Part shown: in pieces, positions 17,800 through 26,517 of the stretch | Numbering within the stretch: the stretch's first letter is position 1 | How the letters are laid out: the number at the start of each line of letters is the position of its first letter | DNA from: Deltaproteobacteria bacterium | GTDB lineage: Bacteria > Desulfobacterota > Binatia > UBA9968 | Assembly (NCBI GenBank): GCA_016210115.1 | Contig: JACQUW010000363.1 | Span: forward strand, 1 to 64,000 | Length of the DNA: 64,000 nucleotides | Direction of reading: 5' to 3' | Translations under genes and position numbers: made by a program | The notes under the pieces: generated by a model | What the model saw: the letters and a program-made list of their open reading frames with translations, nothing else | Told to the model about the DNA's origin: nothing | Databases searched by the model: none

Positions 17800-18951
17800 T
17801 TGCTAAGGAAAAAAGTTTGTTTCGTCAGCTACGGCTCAACGGAGTATTCGCGTAAATCCGAGGCCTCGGTGTTGACGCATTACACAAACGCGATTCGCGA
17901 GGCTTTGCAACGGGTCGGCCTGCACAAGAAAGAGATCCAGGGTCTTTCCATCACGACGCAGGCCAGCCCTGACTTCTCGCCTCATGTCGCCGAACAACTC
18001 GGGCTCGAATTGGATTGGGTGCTCAACGGCGACTACGGGGGAGCGGGCGGCGTGATGAGTGTGCGCCGGGCCGCAGACGCCATCGAAGCGGGCCATCTGG
18101 ATGTTGTCGTTTTGGTGGGCGGCAATTCCTTCGATAAGAGCGTTCCGCACCAGCGGCCGCTGGAATACCAGCGCGCCAACTACGTCGATGTCTACGGTTA
18201 TGGCGGGCCGAACAGCTTGATGGCGCTGATCCAGCGGCTTCATATGGAGCGGTATGGGACGACGCTCGAGCAAATCGGCAGGATCGCGGTGGCGCAACGA
18301 GAAAACGCTCTTAACAATCCGCAAGCGTTGTTCCGCGAGCCGATGACTCTCCAGGATTATCTGAATTCCCGGATGATATCCGATCCGATTCGTTTGTTTG
18401 ATTGCGTTATGCCCTGCTCGGGAGCTGAGTGCGTTATTCTGGCCTCGGAGGAAACGGCGAAGCGGATTACGGATAAGCTGGTGTATCTCGTTACCGACGC
18501 CGAAAGGATCAACTATCAGGTGGCCGATATGCAGCCGGACAAGACGACGTTCGGGATGAAAGTCGTCGGGGATCGTCTTTTCAAAGAAGTTAAAAGAGAA
18601 GCTATCGATCTCTTCGAGATATACGACGATTATCCCGTCGCCGTGATGATTCAGATCGAAGATCTCGGTTACTGCAAGAAAGGTGAGGGCGGAAAATTCG
18701 TTGAGGCTCATGACTTGACCTACAGGGGTGATTTTTCCGTCAATACGGGTGGCGGCGAACTTTCGGTCGGCCAGGCGGGATTAGCGGGTGGGTTCCTTCA
18801 TCTCGTTGAAGCGCTGCGGCAACTCAGGGGCGAAGCGAAAGGCCATCAAGTAAAGAAGGCCGAACGCGCCCTCGTAACCGGGATTGGCTGGTTAAATTAC
18901 GGACGCAATCTCGGCACCACCGCCGGATTGATCATGGAAAGGAGGCAGTAA
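17800..18951 (+). CDS. Thiolase-like protein lacking the catalytic Cys (possible Ltp2-type aldolase)
   Basis: A 383-residue thiolase-superfamily protein. A TTG at 17800 is taken as start because AAAAGGAGG lies six bases before it; an upstream TTG at 17755 has no such site. At the position of the nucleophilic Cys the sequence reads NGDYGGAGG near residues 77-84. The C-terminal His motif (GHPxGATG) reads SVGQAGLAGG. It therefore cannot be a conventional thiolase. Pairing with the next gene (a DUF35 protein, overlapping by one base) matches the Ltp2-ChsH2 retro-aldolases, which cleave beta-hydroxyacyl-CoA. That activity is inferred from context and missing residues. Confidence 0.8.
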   Translation: MLRKKVCFVSYGSTEYSRKSEASVLTHYTNAIREALQRVGLHKKEIQGLSITTQASPDFSPHVAEQLGLELDWVLNGDYGGAGGVMSVRRAADAIEAGHLDVVVLVGGNSFDKSVPHQRPLEYQRANYVDVYGYGGPNSLMALIQRLHMERYGTTLEQIGRIAVAQRENALNNPQALFREPMTLQDYLNSRMISDPIRLFDCVMPCSGAECVILASEETAKRITDKLVYLVTDAERINYQVADMQPDKTTFGMKVVGDRLFKEVKREAIDLFEIYDDYPVAVMIQIEDLGYCKKGEGGKFVEAHDLTYRGDFSVNTGGGELSVGQAGLAGGFLHLVEALRQLRGEAKGHQVKKAERALVTGIGWLNYGRNLGTTAGLIMERRQ

Positions 18952-19373
18952 TGGCCGAGCAAACTCTACCGAAGAAAAGCCTTCCGAAGATCAACCCCAT
19001 AGACCAACCCTATTGGCAAGGCGCCGCTGCCGGCAAACTTCTGCTGCAAAAATGTAAGGAGTGCGGCAAACTCCAATTCTTTCCAAGGCCGGTTTGTGTC
19101 GATTGCTTCAGCGGGAGTCTCGATTGGATTGAGGCATCCGGTAAAGGGAAGATCCATACCTTTACATGGGTTCGTGTGCCGCGCAGCCCGGCGTTCAAAG
19201 AGGAAGCTCCAATTTGCTATATCAATGTGGTTCTCGACGAAGGCATCATTATGGAAAGCCGTCTTGTGGGGAGCGGGGCCGATAAAGTCAAACTCGGCGA
19301 CCGGGTGAGAGTCGCCTTTCAACAAACCCATAATGCTGAGATCAAACTACCTGTTTTCGAGCTGGCGGCGTAA
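18951..19373 (+). CDS. DUF35 OB-fold/zinc-ribbon protein, partner of the thiolase-like protein
   Basis: A 140-residue protein with an N-terminal zinc ribbon (CKECGK, then CVDCFSG) followed by an OB-fold typical of DUF35. DUF35 proteins bind and tune thiolase-family enzymes, including acetoacetyl-CoA thiolases and Ltp2 aldolases. The start overlaps the upstream stop (TAATG) behind AAAGGAGGCAG, so the two are made together and presumably form a complex. Confidence 0.9.
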   Translation: MAEQTLPKKSLPKINPIDQPYWQGAAAGKLLLQKCKECGKLQFFPRPVCVDCFSGSLDWIEASGKGKIHTFTWVRVPRSPAFKEEAPICYINVVLDEGIIMESRLVGSGADKVKLGDRVRVAFQQTHNAEIKLPVFELAA

Positions 19374-19393
19374 ATAATGTGCAAGGAGGTCCT

Positions 19394-20395
19394 ATGCGAG
19401 TTCCTCCGTTGGCGTTGAAGTTTTTGTTCGCGTTTCTTCTGGCTTGTTTATTTTCACCGCCACTTCTTCCCGCGCAATCAAAAGGGCTAAGAGATCTGAA
19501 GGTTTCATATCCGTTTGGCGGATCCACGAGCTTCTTTTGGGTAGCCCAGCGGTCCGGCTCTTTTGAGAAGTATGGTCTCAGGGTGGAGCCGGTCTACATT
19601 CGGGGAGGTCGCGCCGGGATTCAGGCTCTCATTTCCAAAGATGTTCTCATTGAATTGCAAGGAGCATCGTCGGTTATCAGCGCCTGGGCCCAGGGGGCGA
19701 AAGAGCTACGGTATATCGCCGCTGTGGGCAACCGGCTGGATTATATTCTGGCGGCGCATCCTTCGATCCGGAGCCCCGCGGATCTTAAAGGAAAGAAAAT
19801 CGGCGTCAGCCAGATCGGGGCCAGCTCCGATTTTATTGCGCGATTTGCGCTGCGCCGCTTGGGCTTGAACCCGGAAAAAGACGTCGTTATTCTCGGGATC
19901 GGTGGGGCGGGAGAAAGATGGGCCGCCTTGAATGCCGGCCACGTCGAAGCCACTGTTCTGCAGCCGCCGTTTACGCTGCTCTCCCGCAAAGCCGGATTGC
20001 CCGTTTTTATGGATCTATCCAAAGTGGACTTTGAGTATACGATCTCTGGAGTCGTGACCACGACGTCTTTCATCCGGGCGGAACCGGAGACGGTCATGAA
20101 CTTTATGCGTGGATTGGCGGACGGGATGGATTTTTACCGGGACGAGAGAAATAAGGAAAAGGTTCTCCGCATGCTTGGAGAATACTTTCGCTCGAACGCG
20201 ACGGAGGAGCTGGATGAGACCCGGAGGGCTTACAGCCAGCTTACCCCCGGCTTACCCTGGATCACGGCCAAAGCCGTCGAGAATGTTATCGTAAATGACA
20301 GGGTGCTGTCCGGCATGAATCTCAGGACCGCCGACATACTGGATCTTTCCTTCCTGCAGAGATTAGACGAAGAAAGAAAAACCAAAAGGCAGTAA
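19394..20395 (+). CDS. NMT1/SsuA-like periplasmic binding protein, copy 1
   Basis: A 333-residue exported binding protein of the NMT1/THI5-like group (nitrate/taurine/pyrimidine receptor fold). The signal peptide ends LLPAQS. The mature part has VSYPFGGSTSFFWVAQRSG, FEKYGLRVEPVYIRGG and DLKGKKIGVSQIGASSDF. The ATG at 19394 follows AAGGAGGT with a short spacer. No permease or ATPase is adjacent, so the partner transporter must be elsewhere or absent. It follows the DUF35 gene by 20 bases and likely shares its transcript. Confidence 0.85.
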   Translation: MRVPPLALKFLFAFLLACLFSPPLLPAQSKGLRDLKVSYPFGGSTSFFWVAQRSGSFEKYGLRVEPVYIRGGRAGIQALISKDVLIELQGASSVISAWAQGAKELRYIAAVGNRLDYILAAHPSIRSPADLKGKKIGVSQIGASSDFIARFALRRLGLNPEKDVVILGIGGAGERWAALNAGHVEATVLQPPFTLLSRKAGLPVFMDLSKVDFEYTISGVVTTTSFIRAEPETVMNFMRGLADGMDFYRDERNKEKVLRMLGEYFRSNATEELDETRRAYSQLTPGLPWITAKAVENVIVNDRVLSGMNLRTADILDLSFLQRLDEERKTKRQ

Positions 20396-20454
20396 GCAGC
20401 GGGCAGCAGGCAGGAGGAGTTGAATCACTGTTTAGATTCAGAAGCGGCACCTTA

Positions 20455-20494
20455 ACCCCTCTCCCCTCGTGGGAGAGGGTCAGGGTGAGGGGTG
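20455..20494. repeat. Intergenic CCCTCTC...GAGAGGG palindromic repeat
   Basis: CCCCTCTCCCCTCGTGGGAG leads into GAGGGTCAGGGTGAGGGG. It forms an obvious stem (CCTCTCCC/GGGAGAGG) and belongs with the repeats at 5379-5482 and 51113-51146. It lies directly before the acyl-CoA ligase gene. Confidence 0.6.
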
Positions 20495-20569
20495 CTACGA
20501 AATTTGATCACCCTCACTTCGTTCCTTTCCCTTGCGGCCATCAAGGGAGAGGAAGTTAAACTTTTCGTT

Positions 20570-22078
20570 ATGACGATTCCCTTTATTATGGGCGATGGTT
20601 TGAGGCGGAATGCGTACAAGTACGCCGTCAAGACAGCCGTGAGAGACAGCCGAAGACAAGTAACCTATTGGGAGCTTAACGGTCGGGTCAACCGGCTGGC
20701 GCGCGCCCTCCTCGATATGGGCATACGAAAAGGGGACGGGGTTGCTCTCCTCGTCGGGAACCGGATTGAGCACATCGAGATCGTTTTCGCCCTAGCAAAA
20801 ATAGGCGCGCTCGCGATTCCGCTCGACGTCAAATGGCGCGCCCTCGAGATGGGGTCCGTCCTCTCTTCACTGGAGCCTGTGGCGCTGTTTCTGGATCCAG
20901 ATTGCCTGCAGGAGTTTAATAAAGTTAAAAAAGACCAGGCTATCAGCGCGCTGAAGACTATTGTTCCAGCGGACGCGAGTTACGGAGGACTCGTAGACAG
21001 GCTGGATGAAAAGGAGCCGGAAGTGGAGGTGGAGGAGACCGAACCATTTGCGGTACTGATCACTTCCGGAACGACGGGATTGCCGAAGGGGTGTCTCACG
21101 ACACACCGGACCTATGTTCTTCACTGTATCAACAATGCTATAGAAAAGGGACTCGGCGTCCACGATATCGCCTTGCTTTCCTCACCCATCTATTTTAACG
21201 CCGGCCGGTCCTTCACCCTGGGTATGATCTATTTCGGCGCGACCGTAATTCTGCATGAGCGTTTTGATCCGTTCGAGGTACTTAAAACCATTGAGAGAGA
21301 AAAAGTGACCTATGTAGGGGCCGTGCCTACGATGTGCGAGCGCCTCCTACAGGCGCAGCAAGCGCAGAGGCATGATACGAGCTCGCTGCGCTGTCTTGCG
21401 ATCACCGGAGGAAAAGTCCATGCGTCCGTGCTGGAGGGGCTGAGAAAAGATATCACGCCGAATGTCTATCGGACCTACGCTTCCACGGACTCGGGACAGA
21501 TGGCGATCTCCAAACCCGCCGATATCGATAACAAGCCGCTGGCCGCAGGCCGCCCGGTCTGGTGTGTGGAGTTGCGGATCGTGGATGAGGCCGGCAAATC
21601 CCTTGCTGTCAACCAAGTGGGGGAGATCATCTGCCGGAGCCCGCTCGCGACTGAGGGCTATTACAAAAATCCCCAGGCGACGCTCGCCTCTTTTCGGGAC
21701 GGCTGGTTTTATACCGGCGATTTGGGCCATTTCGACGAAGAGGGCTATCTCTATGTGGTCGGCCGCAAAAAGGACATGGTTAAAAGCGGCGGAATCAGTA
21801 TCTATCCGTCAGAGATTGAGGGCGTGCTTTACAGCCATCCGGATATCCTGGAAGCCGCGGTCATCGGTTTGCCCGATAATGACTGGGGTGAGGTGGTGAA
21901 GGCCGTGGTCGTTCTGAACGAAGGTTCGGCGGTACAGAGCGAAGATCTCATTCGCTTTTGCAAGGAGCGACTGGCCCACTATAAAGTTCCAAAATCCATC
22001 GATCTGGTTTCCTCCCTCCCCCACACAAATCTGGGAAAGGTCAACAAAGAAAAACTGAAAGTGAGCTACGGGCTTTGA
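20570..22078 (+). CDS. Acyl-CoA synthetase (class I adenylate-forming enzyme)
   Basis: A 502-residue ATP-dependent acid-CoA ligase. Motifs: P-loop TSGTTGLPKGC (about 165-175), YASTDSGQ, YTGDLGHFDEEGYLYVVGR with the hinge, KDMVKSGG, and the C-terminal catalytic Lys region LGKVNKEKL. The ATG at 20570 (MTIPFIMGDG) is preferred over a frame beginning at 20492 that reads through repeat-like DNA. It would activate the acid handled by the surrounding dehydrogenases and hydratase-lyase. Aromatic or fatty acid specificity cannot be told. Confidence 0.9.
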   Translation: MTIPFIMGDGLRRNAYKYAVKTAVRDSRRQVTYWELNGRVNRLARALLDMGIRKGDGVALLVGNRIEHIEIVFALAKIGALAIPLDVKWRALEMGSVLSSLEPVALFLDPDCLQEFNKVKKDQAISALKTIVPADASYGGLVDRLDEKEPEVEVEETEPFAVLITSGTTGLPKGCLTTHRTYVLHCINNAIEKGLGVHDIALLSSPIYFNAGRSFTLGMIYFGATVILHERFDPFEVLKTIEREKVTYVGAVPTMCERLLQAQQAQRHDTSSLRCLAITGGKVHASVLEGLRKDITPNVYRTYASTDSGQMAISKPADIDNKPLAAGRPVWCVELRIVDEAGKSLAVNQVGEIICRSPLATEGYYKNPQATLASFRDGWFYTGDLGHFDEEGYLYVVGRKKDMVKSGGISIYPSEIEGVLYSHPDILEAAVIGLPDNDWGEVVKAVVVLNEGSAVQSEDLIRFCKERLAHYKVPKSIDLVSSLPHTNLGKVNKEKLKVSYGL

Positions 22079-23079
22079 TGTTCAAGTTTGCGAATGTAAA
22101 TTTGCCGCGCGCGGGCGTTTTGCTCGCCTGTTTATTACTAAGCTCCGCTACGGCGGCGGCCCAGGAGAAGATCAAATTTTCCGTCGGCGCGTCTTCCAAA
22201 ACTCTGGGCTACGCCCCCCTTTGGGTTGCCTGGAAGCACGGCTTCTTCGAGCAGCAGGGACTGGACGCCCCGGTGATCCTCCTTCGTGGAACCCCGGGCT
22301 CAGTGCAGGCCCTGGTGGCGGGCTCCATTTACGTCTCCGCAGCCAGTCCAGAAGCGTTTATCGAGGTATCGGAACGGGGGCTGGACACAGTTTTGATCGG
22401 CGGGGTTATCAATGGTTTGAGCCATTTTATCATGGGAGGAAAGAACTACCGAAGATTCGAGGATCTTCGAGGCGCCACGCTCGGCGTTTCGTCACTCACA
22501 AGCGGAACGGTCACGGCCTTGAAAGCGGCGTTGAAGGCGAGGGGACTTGAGTACCCTAGAGACTACAAGCTCCTGGTTGTGGCGGGTGGCTCATCCGCGA
22601 ATCTGGCGGCTCTCTCCACAGGTCAGATCGCCGCTACTACTCTGGCGGTTCCTTTGAATTTCGTGGCGGAGGAAGGCGGTTTCAACGTGATCGGCCGCCT
22701 TATTGATGCGATTCCCGATTTTCAACTCACGGCTTTGGCCGCAAGGCGGGCCTGGGCAGAGAAGAACCGGCCTTTGCTGGTCCGCTTCATGAAGGGGATG
22801 GCGGTGGCAATGCGCTGGCTCTATAAAAACAAAGAACCGGCTGTCGAATTCCTGATCAACGAGATGAAGCTCAAGCCGGTGCACGCCCGGAAAGGATGGG
22901 AATACTATACGGAGAATCGCATCTGGCATCCGGACGGGGACCTCAATCACGAGGGGCTTAAGTTCAACGTTCAGATTTATGCGGAACAGAGCCATGCCAG
23001 GGGACCTCTGCCTGATCCGGCAAAGTACGTGAACACGAGTTATCTTAAAGAAGCGCTGAAGGAACTCGGGAGCCGATGA
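22078..23079 (+). CDS. NMT1/SsuA-like periplasmic binding protein, copy 2
   Basis: A 333-residue exported receptor. Its ATG overlaps the ligase stop (TGATG), so it is translationally coupled to an acid-CoA ligase, an unusual partner that suggests the receptor binds the acid the ligase activates. The signal peptide ends SATAAAQ. The mature domain has GYAPLWVAWKHGFFEQQGLD, VALVAGS-like hinge segments and FEDLRGATLGVSSLTSG. No cognate permease is in the window. Confidence 0.85.
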   Translation: MFKFANVNLPRAGVLLACLLLSSATAAAQEKIKFSVGASSKTLGYAPLWVAWKHGFFEQQGLDAPVILLRGTPGSVQALVAGSIYVSAASPEAFIEVSERGLDTVLIGGVINGLSHFIMGGKNYRRFEDLRGATLGVSSLTSGTVTALKAALKARGLEYPRDYKLLVVAGGSSANLAALSTGQIAATTLAVPLNFVAEEGGFNVIGRLIDAIPDFQLTALAARRAWAEKNRPLLVRFMKGMAVAMRWLYKNKEPAVEFLINEMKLKPVHARKGWEYYTENRIWHPDGDLNHEGLKFNVQIYAEQSHARGPLPDPAKYVNTSYLKEALKELGSR

Positions 23080-23960
23080 ACAAGAACTTTGTTGAGCCCG
23101 CCGATCGTTACCTTGTCAGCGATGGCGTTAAACTCCATTACGCGGAATGGGGGGATCCCACGCGGGAAACTCTGATTTTGGTTCATGGCAACCGCGATCA
23201 CTGCCGCAGTTGGGACTTTTTCGTTGCTGCGCTTGGCGCCAGAGGGTCCCTGCCTTTTCATGTGGTGGCGTTGGACTTACGCGGCCATGGAGACAGCGAA
23301 TGGCACTCGCCCGATCGACAGTATCAGCATGAGGATTTTCTTCTCGACCTCTCCTGCCTGATACGACATCTGGGAAAAGAGACTTTTTCACTCGCCGGCC
23401 ATTCTCTCGGGGGCGCGATGGCTGTGCTGTACAGCGGCTGTTTTCCGGAGAGGATCCGGCGGCTGGTTCTGGTAGAAGCGCTGGGCCCCTACGCGAGATC
23501 GGATCAGGATGTCCCGAGACTGTTGGCCCAGTGGCTGGGAGAGAACGGCTCGGCGAGCGAGAGATTCTATCCTGATATGGAAGAAGCGGCGAAAGCTATT
23601 CAGAAGCGATTTCCCACGATTCCAGATGGCGCCGCGCTGTACATGGCGCGATACGGGATGAAAAGGACCGAAAACGGATGGATTTGGAAATACGATCCAC
23701 GCGTGCGGTTCCCTTCTTTTTCTACGTTTTCCGAGGCGCAGATCCAGGCTTTCATTCACCGGATCGAGTGCCCGACTCTTTTGGTTTATGGTGAGGCGGG
23801 AGAGTTCATGAAATCGCCCCGCGCCTATCGGGTGAGCCTTTTCAAGAACATGCAGGTCATGGGGATTGCGGATGCGGGCCATCACGTTCCCCATGAAAAG
23901 CCGAACGAGTTGGCCGGCGTGGTTTACCCTTTTCTTCGCGCGCGCAGCCCGAACGGCTAG
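23076..23960 (+). CDS. Alpha/beta hydrolase
   Basis: A 294-residue cytoplasmic alpha/beta-hydrolase, coupled to the previous gene by a four-base ATGA overlap. Motifs: LVHGNRDHCRSWDFF (oxyanion region), the nucleophile elbow AGHSLGGAM with Ser, and a late GIADAGHHVPHEKP with the catalytic His. It could be an ester or ring-cleavage C-C hydrolase (meta-cleavage type) in the degradation pathway. The sequence does not distinguish these. Confidence 0.9.
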   Translation: MNKNFVEPADRYLVSDGVKLHYAEWGDPTRETLILVHGNRDHCRSWDFFVAALGARGSLPFHVVALDLRGHGDSEWHSPDRQYQHEDFLLDLSCLIRHLGKETFSLAGHSLGGAMAVLYSGCFPERIRRLVLVEALGPYARSDQDVPRLLAQWLGENGSASERFYPDMEEAAKAIQKRFPTIPDGAALYMARYGMKRTENGWIWKYDPRVRFPSFSTFSEAQIQAFIHRIECPTLLVYGEAGEFMKSPRAYRVSLFKNMQVMGIADAGHHVPHEKPNELAGVVYPFLRARSPNG

Positions 23961-24056
23961 CATGAGAGGCTTGCGATACACGAAGGCGAGATGGAACGCC
24001 AAGCAAAATCCATTGGTGGATCTTCCGGACAATCTAAATTGCTTATGAGCTAAGAC

Positions 24057-26456
24057 ATGGAAAAATTTAATGGTTTTCTTCGCGGATATCGGGCCCTCGA
24101 TCTCACGGATCTGAAGGGCCAATTCTGCGGCCGCCTGCTGGCTGATCTGGGCATGGAAGTTATAAAGGTCGAGCCGCCCGGGGGCGACCCCGTGAGACGG
24201 TTGGCGCCTTTCAAGGAGCGGGGCAACGGCGAAGCATTAAGCTTTCTCTTTGCTCATCTTAATGCCAACAAAAAGAGCGTGGTCCTTGATCTTGAGGCGG
24301 CTGAAGATCGACAAAGATTCCACCGCCTTGTTGAGCGGGCGGATGTCGTCTTAGAGAGCTTCTCGCCCGGGTTTTTGGATGCGATGGCTTTAGCCTATCG
24401 GGATCTGGCGAGAATAAACCCACAAATCGTGATGGCATCGATCACCGGCTTTGGGCAAAAGGGGCCCAGGAGCCGATTGAGTTACACGGACATCGTGGCC
24501 TTTGCGATGAGCGGCTTGATGTACATCTCAGGGGATCCGGCTTTCCCTCCCTGTAAACCGCCTGAGACGCAGGCGTATTATTTCGGGAGCCTGTTCGCGG
24601 CGCTTGGCGTGGTGGCCGCCCTGTACCGGCGCGACCGGGCCGGGCAAGGAGACCATGTGGAGGTCTCGATGCAGGAGGCTCTGGCCACGCAGGAGCATTT
24701 GATACGGCTCTTTGCAAATGATGAAGAGATCCTCAGGCGACAGGGAAGCCAGCACGGGCAGGTTGCTCCAGCCAGGATATTTCCTTGCCGGGACGGTTAC
24801 GTCTATCTTTACGTTACGCGCCAGCACTGGAAAATTTTTCTCGAGGTCTGGGCTGAACATCCACCTGAGTTCGATGCTCCGGAATGGCAGAACAACCTTT
24901 TCCGGCGGGCGCGCGTGGAAACGATTAATCAGGTCGTTGAAGCCTTCACCTCAAAGCACACGGCGGAGGAGCTGACGACGTTGTTTCAATCCCGGGGAAT
25001 TCCCTGTACTCCCGTGAACCGCCCGAGCGATTTTACCGCCGACGAGCAGGTTCGGTATCGCGGTTTCGTTACCGCGGTCGAGTATCCCGGCGTTGGAACC
25101 GTCAAACAACCGGCCGCGCCCTATTTGGTCGACAACGTACGACCTAGGGTCGAACCCGCTCCCGGCCCGGGTAATTGGAGGGAGAATGAGTTCAACCGGG
25201 AAGATACAACCACAACGATGCGGAGCGAGCTTTCGGATGGAAATAAGACCGGCGGGGCGCCTTTGGAAGGGATGCGGATTGTCAGCTTCGACCATGTGCT
25301 CGCGGGCCCCTATGGCACGACTGTACTCGCGGAGCTCGGGGCGGATGTGATCAAAGTGGAGTCCCGTCGAGGCGGGCTGGACCCGTTCCGTTTCTTTGGG
25401 ACCGGTGAGGACCCGAACCGATCTCCTCGCTTCCTGGAATTTAACCGCAACAAGCGCTCGATCACAGTGAACCTCAAGCATCCCGACGGGCCGAACATTA
25501 TCAAGGACCTGGTGCGCCACTCGGATGCGGTGCTCGATAATTTCAGCATCGATGTGATGTCGAAGCTCGGCCTGGCATATGAAGATCTGTGCCAGTGCAG
25601 GTCGGATATTATCGCCCTCAGGATGCCGGGTCTGGGCTGCACCGGGCCGAAGAGGCACTACTCCACGGTCGGAACCAACATTACTTCGTTTACCGGGCTG
25701 ACCTATCTTTGGAACCATCCGGGCAACACCAATCCGCCGATCGGCTCGCAAACCGTCTATCCTGATTATGTCTCCGGAGTTTTATCGGCGCTCCTGATCG
25801 TTGCCGGCGTGTTGCAACGCGACCGTCACAAACGAGGCGCTTTTATCGATCTGGCGCAAGCCGAGGCCACCGCCTTCATGATCGGGGCGAATCTAACTGA
25901 AGCGGAAACGCTGGGGCGCGCCACCGAACCGATGGGAAACGATTCTCCGTTCGCGGCGCCGCATGGCTGCTATCGCACGAAGGGAGAGGACCAATGGTGC
26001 GTTATTGCGGTAGAGACAGATGCTCAGTGGCGGGCTCTCGCCGGGGTGGTCGCTCCGGAGCTTTCTGCTGACGCTCGCTTTAACGCGCTGGAAGGCCGGA
26101 TCCGGCATCGCAACGAGTTGAACCGCTTGATCGAACGATGGACTCGGGAACTCGATGCGTATGGGGTCATGGACGCTTTGCAGAGCGTTGACGTTCCCTG
26201 CGGTGTCGTACAAAACGGAGCCGATTTGGTTGCCGATCCGCATCTAAGAGAGCGACGGTTTCTTGTAGAGGTGCAGAACCCGAGACTGGGAAGGGTGATT
26301 CTTCCGGGTTTTCCGCTCCGTTTCGCCAACTGCGCGATAAAGCCTAAATGGGAGTTTCCGGAGCTTGGGCGCGACACCGAAGAGGTTTTGCGGGGCGTTA
26401 TCGGTTACAATGAAGAACACATTGCTGCGCTTGTCAGAGACGGAGTCCTGGAGTAG
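24057..26456 (+). CDS. Fused double family III CoA-transferase (CaiB/BaiF)
   Basis: A 799-residue protein made of two complete CaiB/BaiF domains joined by a short linker: residues 1-380 (GYRALDLTDLKGQFCGRLLA, then VIKVEPPGGDPVRR) and about 400-799 (GMRIVSFDHVLAGPYGTTVL, then VIKVESRRGG). Family III enzymes normally act as interlocked dimers of about 400-residue chains, so the fusion may form its own pseudo-dimer. At the usual nucleophilic Asp (QDA in formyl-CoA transferase) both halves seem to carry Glu (SMQEAL, AQAEAT). It likely moves CoA between acids in the same pathway. Confidence 0.9.
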   Translation: MEKFNGFLRGYRALDLTDLKGQFCGRLLADLGMEVIKVEPPGGDPVRRLAPFKERGNGEALSFLFAHLNANKKSVVLDLEAAEDRQRFHRLVERADVVLESFSPGFLDAMALAYRDLARINPQIVMASITGFGQKGPRSRLSYTDIVAFAMSGLMYISGDPAFPPCKPPETQAYYFGSLFAALGVVAALYRRDRAGQGDHVEVSMQEALATQEHLIRLFANDEEILRRQGSQHGQVAPARIFPCRDGYVYLYVTRQHWKIFLEVWAEHPPEFDAPEWQNNLFRRARVETINQVVEAFTSKHTAEELTTLFQSRGIPCTPVNRPSDFTADEQVRYRGFVTAVEYPGVGTVKQPAAPYLVDNVRPRVEPAPGPGNWRENEFNREDTTTTMRSELSDGNKTGGAPLEGMRIVSFDHVLAGPYGTTVLAELGADVIKVESRRGGLDPFRFFGTGEDPNRSPRFLEFNRNKRSITVNLKHPDGPNIIKDLVRHSDAVLDNFSIDVMSKLGLAYEDLCQCRSDIIALRMPGLGCTGPKRHYSTVGTNITSFTGLTYLWNHPGNTNPPIGSQTVYPDYVSGVLSALLIVAGVLQRDRHKRGAFIDLAQAEATAFMIGANLTEAETLGRATEPMGNDSPFAAPHGCYRTKGEDQWCVIAVETDAQWRALAGVVAPELSADARFNALEGRIRHRNELNRLIERWTRELDAYGVMDALQSVDVPCGVVQNGADLVADPHLRERRFLVEVQNPRLGRVILPGFPLRFANCAIKPKWEFPELGRDTEEVLRGVIGYNEEHIAALVRDGVLE

Positions 26457-26517
26457 CGTGGCCGTAAAGTAGCTTAGATCCTCTCGCGCTCATACACAAC
26501 GAACGAGGAGGTGGAAC

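Noticed and set aside
24951-25751. 266-codon minus-strand open frame
   Set aside because: Antisense to the fused CoA-transferase; no recognisable motif and no start signal.
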